Source of the DNA: a virus
IMG/VR virus record: IMGVR_UViG_3300008116_000284
Coordinates: 1-39,655 of that record
Reading direction: 5' to 3' (one strand)
DNA length: 39,655 bases
The notes under the pieces were generated by a model, which worked only from the letters and a program-made list of their open reading frames with translations, did no database searches and was not told the origin of the DNA. Shown in pieces: positions 7,149 through 13,148 of the stretch; position 1 is the first letter of the stretch; each line of letters starts with the position of its first letter. The translations under genes and the position numbers were made by a program.

Positions 7149-7676
7149 ATGGAGTGGATTATCCGCCTGTTCGCAGGCTTGACGGCAACGTTCGCCCTTG
7201 TGGGCTTTTGGGGGGTGTCCGAACCGACCCCTCCTCCACCTACCACCACCCCTGTAACGGCTCTCATAACGCTTCCTATTGCGCCTGAGACGGTACCTAC
7301 CACCACTTTGCCGATACCGGCAGATGCCCTCTGCCCCCAATGGTGGGCCTTGGCTGTCGAGGCAGGCTGGACACCCGACCTCCTCCCCACCCTCGACTAT
7401 GTGATGTGGCGTGAGTCCCGATGCCAGCCCGAGGCACACAACACCACCCTCAACCGAGATGGCTCAGCCGACGTAGGCCTCACCCAAATCAACGACCGAA
7501 GCTGGTGCAAAGGCACACGCTGGTATCCAGGAGGATACTTGCAAACCGTCGGCGCATTATCTACTGTTGGATGCGAACAACTATTCGACCCATACCTCAA
7601 CCTCCTCTCAGCGAAAGCCATCTACGACTATGCGCAAACAACCAACGGAAACGGATGGCAACCGTGGAAACTCTAA
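7149..7676 (+). CDS. Membrane-anchored lytic transglycosylase (SLT/lysozyme-like)
   Basis: 175 residues, preceded by AAAGGGGAAA. Residues 7-23 (LFAGLTATFALVGFWGV) form a signal peptide or signal anchor, followed by a Pro/Thr-rich linker (about 25-58). The C-terminal domain has the hallmarks of SLT-type muramidases: MWRESRC with catalytic E89 and GLTQIN at 110-115, plus NGNGWQPW near the end. Such enzymes cleave the glycan strands of peptidoglycan. Four cysteines could form disulfides outside the membrane. Unusually, it sits among early and regulatory genes beside WhiB, far from the main lysis cassette, so it may act on the wall at another stage or be a second lysin. Confidence 0.8.
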   Translation: MEWIIRLFAGLTATFALVGFWGVSEPTPPPPTTTPVTALITLPIAPETVPTTTLPIPADALCPQWWALAVEAGWTPDLLPTLDYVMWRESRCQPEAHNTTLNRDGSADVGLTQINDRSWCKGTRWYPGGYLQTVGALSTVGCEQLFDPYLNLLSAKAIYDYAQTTNGNGWQPWKL

Positions 7677-7686
7677 GTACACGTAC

Positions 7687-7944
7687 ATGCAACTGCTAAG
7701 CGAATGGGAACTGGCCGACAAACACCAGGACTGGAAAGACGAAGCAGCCTGCTACGGACTCTCAGGCGACCTGTTCTTCCCAGGAGACAACAACCACTAC
7801 AACCCCGAAGCGTTCACGATCTGCAACCGATGTCCGGTACGTGAACGCTGTCTAGCATTTGCAATGAACAACTACATCGCATACGGTATCTGGGGTGGAA
7901 TGACCCCACCGGAACGACAACGATACAGAAGAAGCTTGTGCTAA
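7687..7944 (+). CDS. whiB-like: WhiB-like iron-sulfur transcription regulator
   Basis: 85 residues from the ATG at 7687. Four conserved cysteines are present: C22 in AACYG, the C-x2-C pair in ICNRC, and the last in ERCLAF (C-x5-C spacing), the ligands of the [4Fe-4S] cluster. The signature GIWGG follows, then a basic tail (PPERQRYRR). WhiB proteins are confined to Actinobacteria and their phages and bind the primary sigma factor to redirect transcription; the mycobacteriophage TM4 version is known to interfere with a host WhiB. This one probably alters host or phage transcription. The stop overlaps the next start (TAATG). Confidence 0.92.
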   Translation: MQLLSEWELADKHQDWKDEAACYGLSGDLFFPGDNNHYNPEAFTICNRCPVRERCLAFAMNNYIAYGIWGGMTPPERQRYRRSLC

Positions 7945-8174
7945 TGGCATGGAACGACGAAGTAACCGAGAAACAGTTGCGCATGATTACCGCACTCGAA
8001 CTGCAACTCGGTCGAATACCATCGCACCGAACAGGGTTCAACCGACGCAAAGCTCAAATGCTTATTGACGGATTGCAGGAAGAACTTCGCGCAGTCAACC
8101 AGCAAGAACAACGCTGGTGCTGCCCGAACTGCGGAATAGAACTACAACTACCAAACACTCAGGAGGTATCGTGA
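7944..8174 (+). CDS. Small protein with C-terminal zinc ribbon
   Basis: 76 residues. Starts MAWNDEVTEKQLRMITALE; the first 50 residues are a helical module (TEKQLRMI... RKAQMLIDGLQEEL) resembling the C-terminal module of the annealing protein at 5502. The end carries RWCCPNCGIEL, half of a zinc-ribbon. The start overlaps the WhiB stop (TAATG). Nucleic-acid or protein binding is likely but unproven. Confidence 0.65.
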   Translation: MAWNDEVTEKQLRMITALELQLGRIPSHRTGFNRRKAQMLIDGLQEELRAVNQQEQRWCCPNCGIELQLPNTQEVS

Positions 8175-8347
8175 CCGACAACCAATCCATTTTCTATGAG
8201 GCGTGGATCAGTGATCTGCAACGCGACCTCGACAGTCTGCGAGAAGATAAACGGGAACTGCTACGCAAAGTGGCACAACTTGAACATCTCATCGCGGAAT
8301 ACGGCAATAAACTAACCAACCTCATCCAACAAAGGGGAGATGAATAA
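8171..8347 (+). CDS. Small coiled-coil protein
   Basis: 58 residues from the GTG at 8171, chosen because a perfect AGGAGG lies at 8161-8166 and the GTG overlaps the previous stop (GTGA). The sequence is almost entirely a charged heptad helix (ISDLQRDLDSLREDKREL, VAQLEHLIAEYGNKL), so a coiled-coil dimer is expected. Function unknown. Confidence 0.6.
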   Translation: MTDNQSIFYEAWISDLQRDLDSLREDKRELLRKVAQLEHLIAEYGNKLTNLIQQRGDE

Positions 8348-8568
8348 TGTCAGCATCATGGTACAAACTCAAAGACGAATCGTGGGGCGTCAAAGTACGT
8401 CACGAAGGCCAATCAGGAGAACAGGTCGAAGTCACCAACAAGAAAGGTGAAACCAAAACTGTGTGGCTTGTCGCCCGCATAGCAAAGTTCGATGACGCAC
8501 AACTCTGGTCGGTCAGCAACGACGCACCGCCAGCAGCACCAAAAACGTTGGACGAAGAACCGTTCTAA
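8347..8568 (+). CDS. Small phage protein with SSB-like acidic C-terminal tip
   Basis: 73 residues (MSASWYKLKDESWGVKV...). The body is a small beta-type domain (GEQVEVTNKKGETKTVWL), a pattern common in phage accessory proteins that also contain nucleic-acid factors. The end is TLDEEPF, resembling the acidic DDDIPF tip that single-stranded DNA-binding proteins use to recruit partners. A real OB-fold is not evident. One-base overlaps (TAATG) join it to both neighbours. Confidence 0.6.
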   Translation: MSASWYKLKDESWGVKVRHEGQSGEQVEVTNKKGETKTVWLVARIAKFDDAQLWSVSNDAPPAAPKTLDEEPF

Positions 8569-8849
8569 TGTTCGTCAAACAACACCGCCTCCCGTATCAA
8601 GCGTTGGAACGAATGTTCAACGGCGAGATCACGACAGAAGATTTGGCGGAAGTTGCACAAGTGAACTCCGGAACTATTTGGAACTGGAAAAAACATGGCA
8701 TCCCCGAACCGCAAGCAGACAAAGTTGCAGTCCGAATGGGACTGCACCCAGCCTCCATATGGGGCGACCAATGGTGGGATTTGGCGAACCTGCCTCCACT
8801 GCGGGACGGTCGAGAGAGCACTGACACCACTCCCACAGCAGATACATGA
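8568..8849 (+). CDS. Helix-turn-helix DNA-binding protein
   Basis: 93 residues. Residues 20-60 form a helix-turn-helix (TTEDLAEVAQVNSGTIWNW then KHGIPEPQADKVAVRMG), with the pattern of excisionase/Cro-like binders that read a motif and a position ('HPASIWGDQW'). The C-terminal 25 residues are low-complexity and overlap a different-frame ORF (8695-8943), so the true domain may end near residue 68. No integrase is present, so a transcription role is more likely than excision. Confidence 0.65.
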   Translation: MFVKQHRLPYQALERMFNGEITTEDLAEVAQVNSGTIWNWKKHGIPEPQADKVAVRMGLHPASIWGDQWWDLANLPPLRDGRESTDTTPTADT

Positions 8850-8943
8850 CACTTGCGGCTGCCCCTGCCACGCATACCGTATGGGCAAACTGACCTCAGC
8901 AGACAACAACTGGAAGAAAAAGAAAACCAAAGGGAAACGATGA
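8695..8943 (+). CDS. Cysteine-rich zinc-ribbon-like protein overlapping the HTH gene
   Basis: 82 residues in a frame different from the 8568 gene, overlapping it by about 155 bases. It has cysteines arranged like a zinc site: one in WDCTQPPYG, the CLHC pair, and CGCPCH, then a lysine-rich tail (NNWKKKKTKGKR). Its TGA overlaps the next ATG (ATGA), as in the neighbouring genes, which supports real translation. The start is uncertain because no strong ribosome-binding sequence is seen before 8695. Confidence 0.5.
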   Translation: MASPNRKQTKLQSEWDCTQPPYGATNGGIWRTCLHCGTVERALTPLPQQIHDTCGCPCHAYRMGKLTSADNNWKKKKTKGKR

Positions 8944-9191
8944 TTAGTTGGGACGGATTTGAAGACGCCATCATCGGCACCATCACCCCGTTCAACGGAC
9001 AAGAAACGTTGTGCTACCGATATCGAAGCATGATCGACGTCTTGGTGTCACGTGACGGTATGACCGAAGAAGAAGCCGAGGAGTATGTGGACTACAACAT
9101 CATCGGCGCTTGGGTTGGTGAGACGACACCGTTCGTGTTGTTCGACGCTACCGATACCGCTACCGCTACCGACGCAAGTGCTACCGACTGA
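8940..9191 (+). CDS. Small acidic hypothetical protein
   Basis: 83 residues from the ATG at 8940, preceded by AAAGGG; the in-frame 8853 start is unlikely. Begins MISWDGFEDAIIGTITPFNG; contains VSRDGMTEEEAEEYVDYNI, a pattern seen in small phage proteins. Ends in a short Asp/Ala/Thr repeat (TDTATATDASATD) encoded by GCTACCGAN repeats. Overlaps neighbours by ATGA and TGATG. Function unknown. Confidence 0.65.
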   Translation: MISWDGFEDAIIGTITPFNGQETLCYRYRSMIDVLVSRDGMTEEEAEEYVDYNIIGAWVGETTPFVLFDATDTATATDASATD

Positions 9192-9292
9192 TGCGTCAGA
9201 CGGTGGTGCTTCATGTGCGGCCTTCGACGCCGCCGGTCTGTCGTAATCCGCAGGCGCATGGCTCGACGCCGGTGGTCATGGTGGCGAAGTGA
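9191..9292 (+). CDS. Micro-ORF, hypothetical
   Basis: 33 residues starting MRQTVVLHVRPSTPPVC. The ATG shares a base with the preceding TGA, and its own TGA overlaps the following GTG, keeping the chain of coupled starts. It is followed by a similar micro-ORF. No family is recognised, and translation is inferred only from the packing. Confidence 0.4.
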   Translation: MRQTVVLHVRPSTPPVCRNPQAHGSTPVVMVAK

Positions 9293-9399
9293 GTGACGAT
9301 CCTCGCCAGGTGGAGTTGCCGTTGGAGTGGTGGTCCGATGAGGAGCTGGCCGTGATCGTGGGGGAGTGGCGGCGTGAGTTGGGGCTTGACGAAAAGTAA
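9289..9399 (+). CDS. Micro-ORF, acidic hypothetical
   Basis: 36 residues from GTG at 9289 (GTGA overlap with the previous stop) to TAA at 9397-9399. Sequence starts MSDDPRQVELPLEWWSDEEL and is acidic and probably helical. It closes the operon: a promoter begins 14 bases further on. Similar short acidic ORFs occur in actinophages, but I cannot name a function. Confidence 0.45.
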   Translation: MSDDPRQVELPLEWWSDEELAVIVGEWRRELGLDEK

Positions 9400-9412
9400 A
9401 GCGGCAGGGTAC

Positions 9413-9442
9413 TTGACAACACCCTAGCGATACCCTTATCCT
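9413..9442 (+). promoter_or_regulatory. Promoter, TTGACA N18 TATCCT
   Basis: A perfect TTGACA at 9413-9418 and TATCCT at 9437-9442 separated by 18 bases, inside the 90-base gap before the gene at 9490. A small stem (CCCGT 9452-9456 with ACGGG 9462-9466) lies in the leader, followed by AAGGAG. The -10 shares TTATCCTGAG with 16191-16200. Confidence 0.65.
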
Positions 9443-9489
9443 GAGTGGTAGCCCGTCACGAACGGGAACAACCCAAGGAGAAACAACCC

Positions 9490-10104
9490 ATGAAAGTAAC
9501 AGCAACCCGCGACGTCTACACCTACGACGAGCTACCACCCGACGCACAGAAACGTGCGCTCGAACTGTTGTGTAACGAAGCGTGGGAATCACTCGACGCA
9601 GACATGGTGACCGAGGACCTCGCAGGCTACTTTGCGATGCTCGCCACCGGCAGCGACGGCACCGTACTCAGCCGCCGAGAACTCGCAGACAAGTACGGCG
9701 TACGCATCTATTGGCAGGTCGCATACACCCAAGGAGACTTCGCAGCCGTCGAAGGATTCTTGCGACGATCCGAACTGCCAAACCTGGCGTGGCCCAAAGG
9801 AGTCGAGTACGCCAGGGTAGTCACGACAGGTCATGGCAACCACAGCTACCCCGAATACGTGATGACTGCCGACGAGAACGAAATCTACGGCGACGAACTA
9901 TTCGACGCAACAGCCGAGATGATCCAAGACCTGAACCGCAAACTGTACCGCTACGCCCGCCAACAATGCGAAGCGTACACAAGTGCCGAGTACGTCATCG
10001 AAACATACAACGAGTGCCACGAACTAACCCGCCGGTTCACCGACGAAGGCGAGTTCGCGCCAACACCGTTCTGGACCGACGACAACGGCGAAGGCGGCAA
10101 CTAA
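9490..10104 (+). CDS. Conserved phage protein of unknown function (YDEL-type)
   Basis: 204 residues from the ATG at 9490, with AAGGAGAAA about 8 bases upstream; the longer in-frame start at 9445 lies within the promoter leader. The N-terminal TYDELPPDAQKRALELL and the later YWQVAYTQGDFAAVEGFL match a family widespread in tailed phages (Y-DELS-AQ-A... and QGDGA-F-G signatures). The protein is acidic overall (for example TADENEIYGDELFDATAE). It is first in a promoter-driven accessory operon. Function of the family is not known. Confidence 0.7.
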   Translation: MKVTATRDVYTYDELPPDAQKRALELLCNEAWESLDADMVTEDLAGYFAMLATGSDGTVLSRRELADKYGVRIYWQVAYTQGDFAAVEGFLRRSELPNLAWPKGVEYARVVTTGHGNHSYPEYVMTADENEIYGDELFDATAEMIQDLNRKLYRYARQQCEAYTSAEYVIETYNECHELTRRFTDEGEFAPTPFWTDDNGEGGN

Positions 10105-10307
10105 TGAAAACCGCAACACCGCAACGCACGTTATGGAACGTCACGTTCAGTCACACGTGGGCCTCCATTACCACCACCGTCGCAGCTCTCAACGCCGACG
10201 ACGCAATAGTGCTGGCCGACAACCTCATTACCGACCAATACGACCTCGATGTGTCCTATTGGTGGTCAGACACCGACGACACCACCGAACCCGCAGGAGA
10301 CAACTAA
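10104..10307 (+). CDS. Small acidic hypothetical protein
   Basis: 67 residues, ATG overlapping the previous TAA (TAATG). Begins MKTATPQRTLWNVTFSH and ends in an acidic tail (WWSDTDDTTEPAGDN). The middle (NADDAIVLADNLITD) looks helical. It overlaps the next start in the same way, so it is co-translated with its neighbours. No family recognised. Confidence 0.6.
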   Translation: MKTATPQRTLWNVTFSHTWASITTTVAALNADDAIVLADNLITDQYDLDVSYWWSDTDDTTEPAGDN

Positions 10308-10459
10308 TGGAAACTACCGGCAGAACATACTCCGTGTGGGTAGGTGGCATCGAAGTGAACGACTACCTTCTCTCATGGTCCGACGCGCACACTCTCGCCG
10401 CCGGATACATCGACGAAGGCTACGACGACGTACAGATTACGGGCCGCGATGAACGGTAG
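10307..10459 (+). CDS. Small hypothetical protein
   Basis: 50 residues starting METTGRTYSVWVGGIEV. Pattern VWVGGIEVNDYLLS... AHTLAAGYIDEGYDDVQI resembles small phage ORFs with a beta-beta-alpha-beta layout. It overlaps the preceding stop by one base and the next gene by 11 bases. Function unknown. Confidence 0.6.
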   Translation: METTGRTYSVWVGGIEVNDYLLSWSDAHTLAAGYIDEGYDDVQITGRDER

Positions 10460-10658
10460 AACGACGTTCACCGACGCGTGGGCTACCGCGCTCGCCGCCA
10501 CCCTCATACTCGGTATCACCACCGGTAGCCCTACCGACGGCTACGGAGTGTGGGCCGCAAGGCTCGTTGGCTCACTCGCCGTCAGCTACCTGGCGTGGCA
10601 CCGCTACCACCAGCGACGCCGACTCGCTCGCGGCGCAACCGATACCGACGCCGACTAA
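10449..10658 (+). CDS. Small membrane protein
   Basis: 69 residues (MNGRTTFTDAWATALAATL...). Two hydrophobic segments, about residues 10-24 and 36-49 (LVGSLAVSYLAW), are followed by a basic cluster (HRYHQRRRLAR) and acidic end (TDTDAD). Positive-inside logic puts the C-terminus in the cytoplasm. Membrane-targeted accessory function, possibly exclusion of other phages, is only a guess. Confidence 0.55.
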   Translation: MNGRTTFTDAWATALAATLILGITTGSPTDGYGVWAARLVGSLAVSYLAWHRYHQRRRLARGATDTDAD

Positions 10659-10661
10659 CCC

Positions 10662-10713
10662 GCGTCGAAACGGATCCTCGGGCCGGCGCTCGGAATGTTT
10701 GACACTTCGACGC
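10662..10713. promoter_or_regulatory. Operator-like inverted repeat over a promoter
   Basis: GCGTCGAA at 10662-10669 is the perfect reverse complement of TTCGACGC at 10706-10713. The right arm lies between the -35 (10699-10704) and -10 of the promoter ahead of the gene at 10735, where a repressor would block transcription. The 36-base spacing could mean looping or chance. Confidence 0.35.
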
Positions 10714-10726
10714 ACAACGCGACTCT
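10699..10726 (+). promoter_or_regulatory. Promoter, TTGACA N16 GACTCT
   Basis: TTGACA at 10699-10704 with GACTCT at 10721-10726. The -10 lacks the first T but otherwise matches the TA(C/T)(C/T)CT pattern of the other promoters here. The start codon at 10735 is only 9 bases downstream, so the transcript would have almost no leader. Confidence 0.5.
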
Positions 10727-10734
10727 ATGAAGGT

Positions 10735-10926
10735 ATGAGCTACCTAGTAGAACTACGGACCGCCGCCGGCCCGATGTCATTCGGCCCATTCTCAACGCTT
10801 GACGCGGCTCGCGTATGGGCCGCCGGTCATGGCGTCATCGTCGCACTATTCCCGCCGACGTCATCGGCGCTCGACCTCACCCACGGCACCCGCGCCGACG
10901 TCCTCGCCATGCTTGACGAAAAATAA
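10735..10926 (+). CDS. Small hypothetical protein, probably on a leaderless transcript
   Basis: 63 residues starting MSYLVELRTAAGPMSFG. Contains GPFSTLDAARVWAAGHGVIVALFPP, a compact alpha/beta pattern. The start is about one promoter length from TTGACA at 10699, and GAAGG sits too close to the ATG to serve as a ribosome-binding site, so leaderless translation, common in Actinobacteria, is likely. In-frame upstream codons to 10567 lie inside the membrane-protein gene and are disregarded. Confidence 0.6.
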   Translation: MSYLVELRTAAGPMSFGPFSTLDAARVWAAGHGVIVALFPPTSSALDLTHGTRADVLAMLDEK

Positions 10927-10939
10927 ACGCCGACAACGT

Positions 10940-10968
10940 TTGACAAGTGGCCCCGCTATGATTACCCT
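10940..10968 (+). promoter_or_regulatory. Promoter, TTGACA N17 TACCCT
   Basis: TTGACA at 10940-10945 and TACCCT at 10963-10968 with the ideal 17-base spacer, directly after the previous stop. An AGGAG ribosome-binding sequence at 10993-10997 precedes the ATG at 11007. Confidence 0.65.
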
Positions 10969-11006
10969 CTAACGTTATGAACACCAACCAACAGGAGAAC
11001 AACACC

Positions 11007-11450
11007 ATGAACCTAGACACCCGCACCTACTCCCAGCTCATCGCCGGCGAAGTCCTCGCCGTCGAGACGCTGCTCGAAGGCCGCCCAAAATACTACTTCG
11101 ACGACGAACCAGACGACGAAGTAATCGCTTACCGTGCCGCCCTCAACGAGCTGGAACTACCCCAGGACTACGACCCCGCCGACATTCTCGCGGACTACCT
11201 CAACAACTACGCGCTAGAAGTGACATGGCTCGCCACGAACAGCAGCCGCGATGACTACAAAAAAACCCGCGCCGAAATCTTGCGCACGTGTGGCGGCCCA
11301 CGTTGCGAAATAATCCGCGACAGCACCGACGGCCAAATCATCGAAGTGAACACCTACGACGCCGGCCAACCGGTAGACAGCGTGCGCGTATGGGCCCCAG
11401 CTCTCGCCGCAGCCCTCGACGACCTCGCCGCCGAAATGGGCCCACAATGA
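11007..11450 (+). CDS. Acidic hypothetical protein
   Basis: 147 residues from the ATG at 11007, chosen because AGGAG lies 9 bases upstream; an ATG at 10977 in frame is too close to the predicted transcription start. Very acidic near the N-terminus (YYFDDEPDDEVIAYR... ALNELELPQDYDPADILADYL). No family recognised. It begins an operon of small genes. DNA mimicry is one possibility for such charge, but unsupported beyond composition. Confidence 0.6.
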   Translation: MNLDTRTYSQLIAGEVLAVETLLEGRPKYYFDDEPDDEVIAYRAALNELELPQDYDPADILADYLNNYALEVTWLATNSSRDDYKKTRAEILRTCGGPRCEIIRDSTDGQIIEVNTYDAGQPVDSVRVWAPALAAALDDLAAEMGPQ

Positions 11451-11632
11451 ACCCCGACGTTTACGTGATGAACCTCGCCGGCGTCATCGTCATGTCGGCG
11501 CTCATTATCGCCGCCTACTTCGTCGGCAAAGACGCCGGCATCGACCAAGAACGCCAACGCAACAACCGCCGACGCGCACACAAAATCGCGGCCACCAGGC
11601 CACGAACAACAACCCACAACCCCGAAAGGTAG
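11447..11632 (+). CDS. Small single-pass membrane protein
   Basis: 61 residues from an ATG overlapping the previous stop (ATGA). Residues 8-27 (MNLAGVIVMSALIIAAYFVG) form a membrane helix, followed by a charged, arginine-rich tail (DQERQRNNRRRAHK). Upstream in-frame codons lie inside the previous gene. Probably faces the cytoplasm; function unknown. Confidence 0.6.
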   Translation: MNPDVYVMNLAGVIVMSALIIAAYFVGKDAGIDQERQRNNRRRAHKIAATRPRTTTHNPER

Positions 11633-11634
11633 CC

Positions 11635-11829
11635 ATGAACAGCCAACAGATGAAAAACGTCGTAGCAAAAATGCTCGACGACGCACAAAAACAACTAGAC
11701 ACCACCACCAAACAAGAACAAAACGAAGAGTATTCGAGCTTCGAAACAACCGCAGAACGTCACTACGACCAAGGCTGGCGCGACGCGCTCGCCGCACTAC
11801 TCGAAACAATAACAACCCACAACCAATAG
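11635..11829 (+). CDS. Small hypothetical protein
   Basis: 64 residues (MNSQQMKNVVAKMLDDAQ...), helical, with GWRDALAALLETI near the end, a motif commonly seen at the ends of small actinophage proteins. GAAAGGTAGCC precedes the start. It lies between the membrane protein and the clamp-like gene and is followed by AGGAGAAACAACCC, the leader of the next gene. Function unknown. Confidence 0.6.
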   Translation: MNSQQMKNVVAKMLDDAQKQLDTTTKQEQNEEYSSFETTAERHYDQGWRDALAALLETITTHNQ

Positions 11830-11841
11830 GAGAAACAACCC

Positions 11842-12489
11842 ATGAACACCACCACAACCACCACGACCAGCCTCACGGCACCACCCGAAACCCTGAGAGC
11901 CATTCTCGCGGCCCTCGATGAGTACACGTCACCGGACAAACACCGCGCCGCGCTCACCCTCGCACGCCTGACACCGGTAATCGTCGAGCAAACCGACGCC
12001 GGCACACCAGCACCCACAGCACTACGATTCGAGGCCACCAACAGCACCGAGCTAGTCGAGATCACCGCCGAGATGCCGCACACGATCACCGAGGCCACGT
12101 TGATCGACCCCGCCGCGATACTTGCCGCCATGCCCAAAAAGTCGGAGGCCAAGCACCACGGCGACGCCACGCTCACCCTCACCGCCGAAGCCTGGACACT
12201 CACCACCGGCCAACACACCAACACCGGACCAGCAGCCGGACAACACACATGGCCCAACACCTACGCCCTATGGCAAAACCAACAGCCCAGCCTCGCGCCG
12301 CACCTCATCGGCGCACCCATGCTCGCCCGCCTCGCCAAACTAGCCAAACACCTCAACACCGACCACATCGAAGCCGCAACCATGGCCCACACCGACGACA
12401 AACCAGACCCACGCCGGCCACTTGTGTACACCCTCAACACCGACACACTCACCACCCGCGTACTCATCATGCCACGCAGACGCCACTAG
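11842..12489 (+). CDS. Candidate DNA sliding-clamp-like (DnaN-type) protein
   Basis: 215 residues with AGGAGAAA before the ATG. The pattern recalls actinophage beta-clamp-like proteins: a helix-strand start (LRAILAALDEYTSPDKHRAALT), TALRFEATNSTELVEI, a middle helix (IDPAAILAAMPKK), then PHLIGAPMLARLAKLAKHLN and a C-terminus RVLIMPRRRH, close to the LLMPMR ending of DnaN. The Thr run (TTTTTTT) at the start is low-complexity. About half the length of a bacterial DnaN subunit, so a different oligomer, or a decoy that binds host polymerase, would be needed. Moderate confidence; structure prediction would decide. Confidence 0.5.
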   Translation: MNTTTTTTTSLTAPPETLRAILAALDEYTSPDKHRAALTLARLTPVIVEQTDAGTPAPTALRFEATNSTELVEITAEMPHTITEATLIDPAAILAAMPKKSEAKHHGDATLTLTAEAWTLTTGQHTNTGPAAGQHTWPNTYALWQNQQPSLAPHLIGAPMLARLAKLAKHLNTDHIEAATMAHTDDKPDPRRPLVYTLNTDTLTTRVLIMPRRRH

Positions 12490-12513
12490 CCCACAACACC
12501 CAACCCCCTACGC

Positions 12514-12541
12514 AGGCCACCGGTGGCAACGCCGGTGGCCT
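12514..12541 (+). terminator. Terminator-like hairpin after the clamp-like gene
   Basis: A 10-bp perfect stem (AGGCCACCGG 12514-12523 with CCGGTGGCCT 12532-12541) closes an 8-base loop, 24 bases after the stop at 12489. Only a weak T stretch follows (TTGCCGT), so it may be a bacterial terminator of the GC-stem type or only an RNA-stabilising hairpin. Confidence 0.5.
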
Positions 12542-12719
12542 TGCCGTATCTGGCACCGCCACCAACAGCCCCACACAGTAGGCGACGCCAACAGCCCGCT
12601 ACCCAACTACCGCCGGCACCTACTTGTCGCAGCGCCGGTATCGTGAAGCCCGCTCGCGTCGAGCAATGTCGCCCACGTCGACACCGGCCACACCGAACAC
12701 GGGAGGCCGGCACCATGCC

Positions 12720-12738
12720 CCACCCCACCGAGGGGTGG
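12720..12738. other. G/C hairpin in the non-coding region
   Basis: CCACCCC at 12720-12726 pairs with GGGGTGG at 12732-12738 around a 5-base loop (ACCGA). A G-rich stretch and TTATCTTTT follow. The strand of action, if any, is unclear. Confidence 0.35.
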
Positions 12739-12822
12739 AGGTGGGGGGTGAATGTTATCTTTTGTGCTGCGGTGAGCTGGACCGGTTCGCGTGGTCGAGG
12801 TTGTGTGCAGATAGCAACCGAA

Positions 12823-12867
12823 CGTATGTGAGGGCGCTAGGACAACGAGCGTATGCGAGGCGTCAGG
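12823..12867. repeat. Imperfect direct repeat, iteron-like
   Basis: CGTATGTGAGGGCGCTAGG (12823-12841) and CGTATGCGAGGCGTCAGG (12850-12867) repeat with a 27-base period. Two copies only; resemblance to replication iterons is suggestive, not proof. Confidence 0.35.
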
Positions 12868-12990
12868 CATTTCTTTAGCCCCCCCAAGTTCTGTTTTACG
12901 CCTGAACCCGTCTGTCTTGATACCGAAAGAAGGCGACCACCATCGGTCCCCTTTTCAGGCCACTCATCCCGTGCGATCTAACCATGCTGC

Positions 12991-13013
12991 CCTCACCGAT
13001 AGTTGTGGTGAGG
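12991..13013 (+). promoter_or_regulatory. Hairpin with exposed AGGAGG
   Basis: CCTCACC (12991-12997) pairs with GGTGAGG (13007-13013), loop GATAGTTGT. An AGGAGG overlaps the 3' side at 13011-13016, but is followed after one base by ATG-TAA, so it drives no protein. Possibly part of a structured RNA. Confidence 0.35.
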
Positions 13014-13090
13014 AGGAATGTAATCGTTTAGGGTCCGTATTCTTTGGGTGTTGTGCGCGTCTCTCGACGTGGCGTGTTGAGTGTAGCAGG

Positions 13091-13148
13091 TGCCGGTCGA
13101 CGCCAACAACCCGTCGCACAACCCATATGCGATCAACGCCGACCGGCA
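13091..13148. promoter_or_regulatory. Long inverted repeat upstream of the head operon
   Basis: TGCCGGTCG at 13091-13099 is perfectly complementary to CGACCGGCA at 13140-13148, spacing 40 bases. It lies just ahead of TATGCT (13154-13159), the likely -10 for the gene at 13170, so it could be an operator for late-gene control. No good -35 is seen, which fits a promoter needing an activator. Confidence 0.45.

Noticed and set aside
9092-9592. Long minus-strand open frame of 166 residues, and similar frames at 11354-11857, 11763-12260 and 13206-13811
   Set aside because: They are arginine-, valine- or serine-rich shadows of the + strand genes, which have ribosome-binding sites, coupled starts and recognisable domains. 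No minus-strand gene in the window shows these.
12770-12815. A GGTTCG sequence suggesting a tRNA T-arm
   Set aside because: The flanking stem is only four pairs with a nine-base loop, and no anticodon arm or acceptor stem can be formed around it.
13018-13023. AGGAGG with ATG-TAA as a minimal start-stop ORF
   Set aside because: Spacing of one base between AGGAGG and the ATG is too short for initiation, so it is more likely part of the hairpin.
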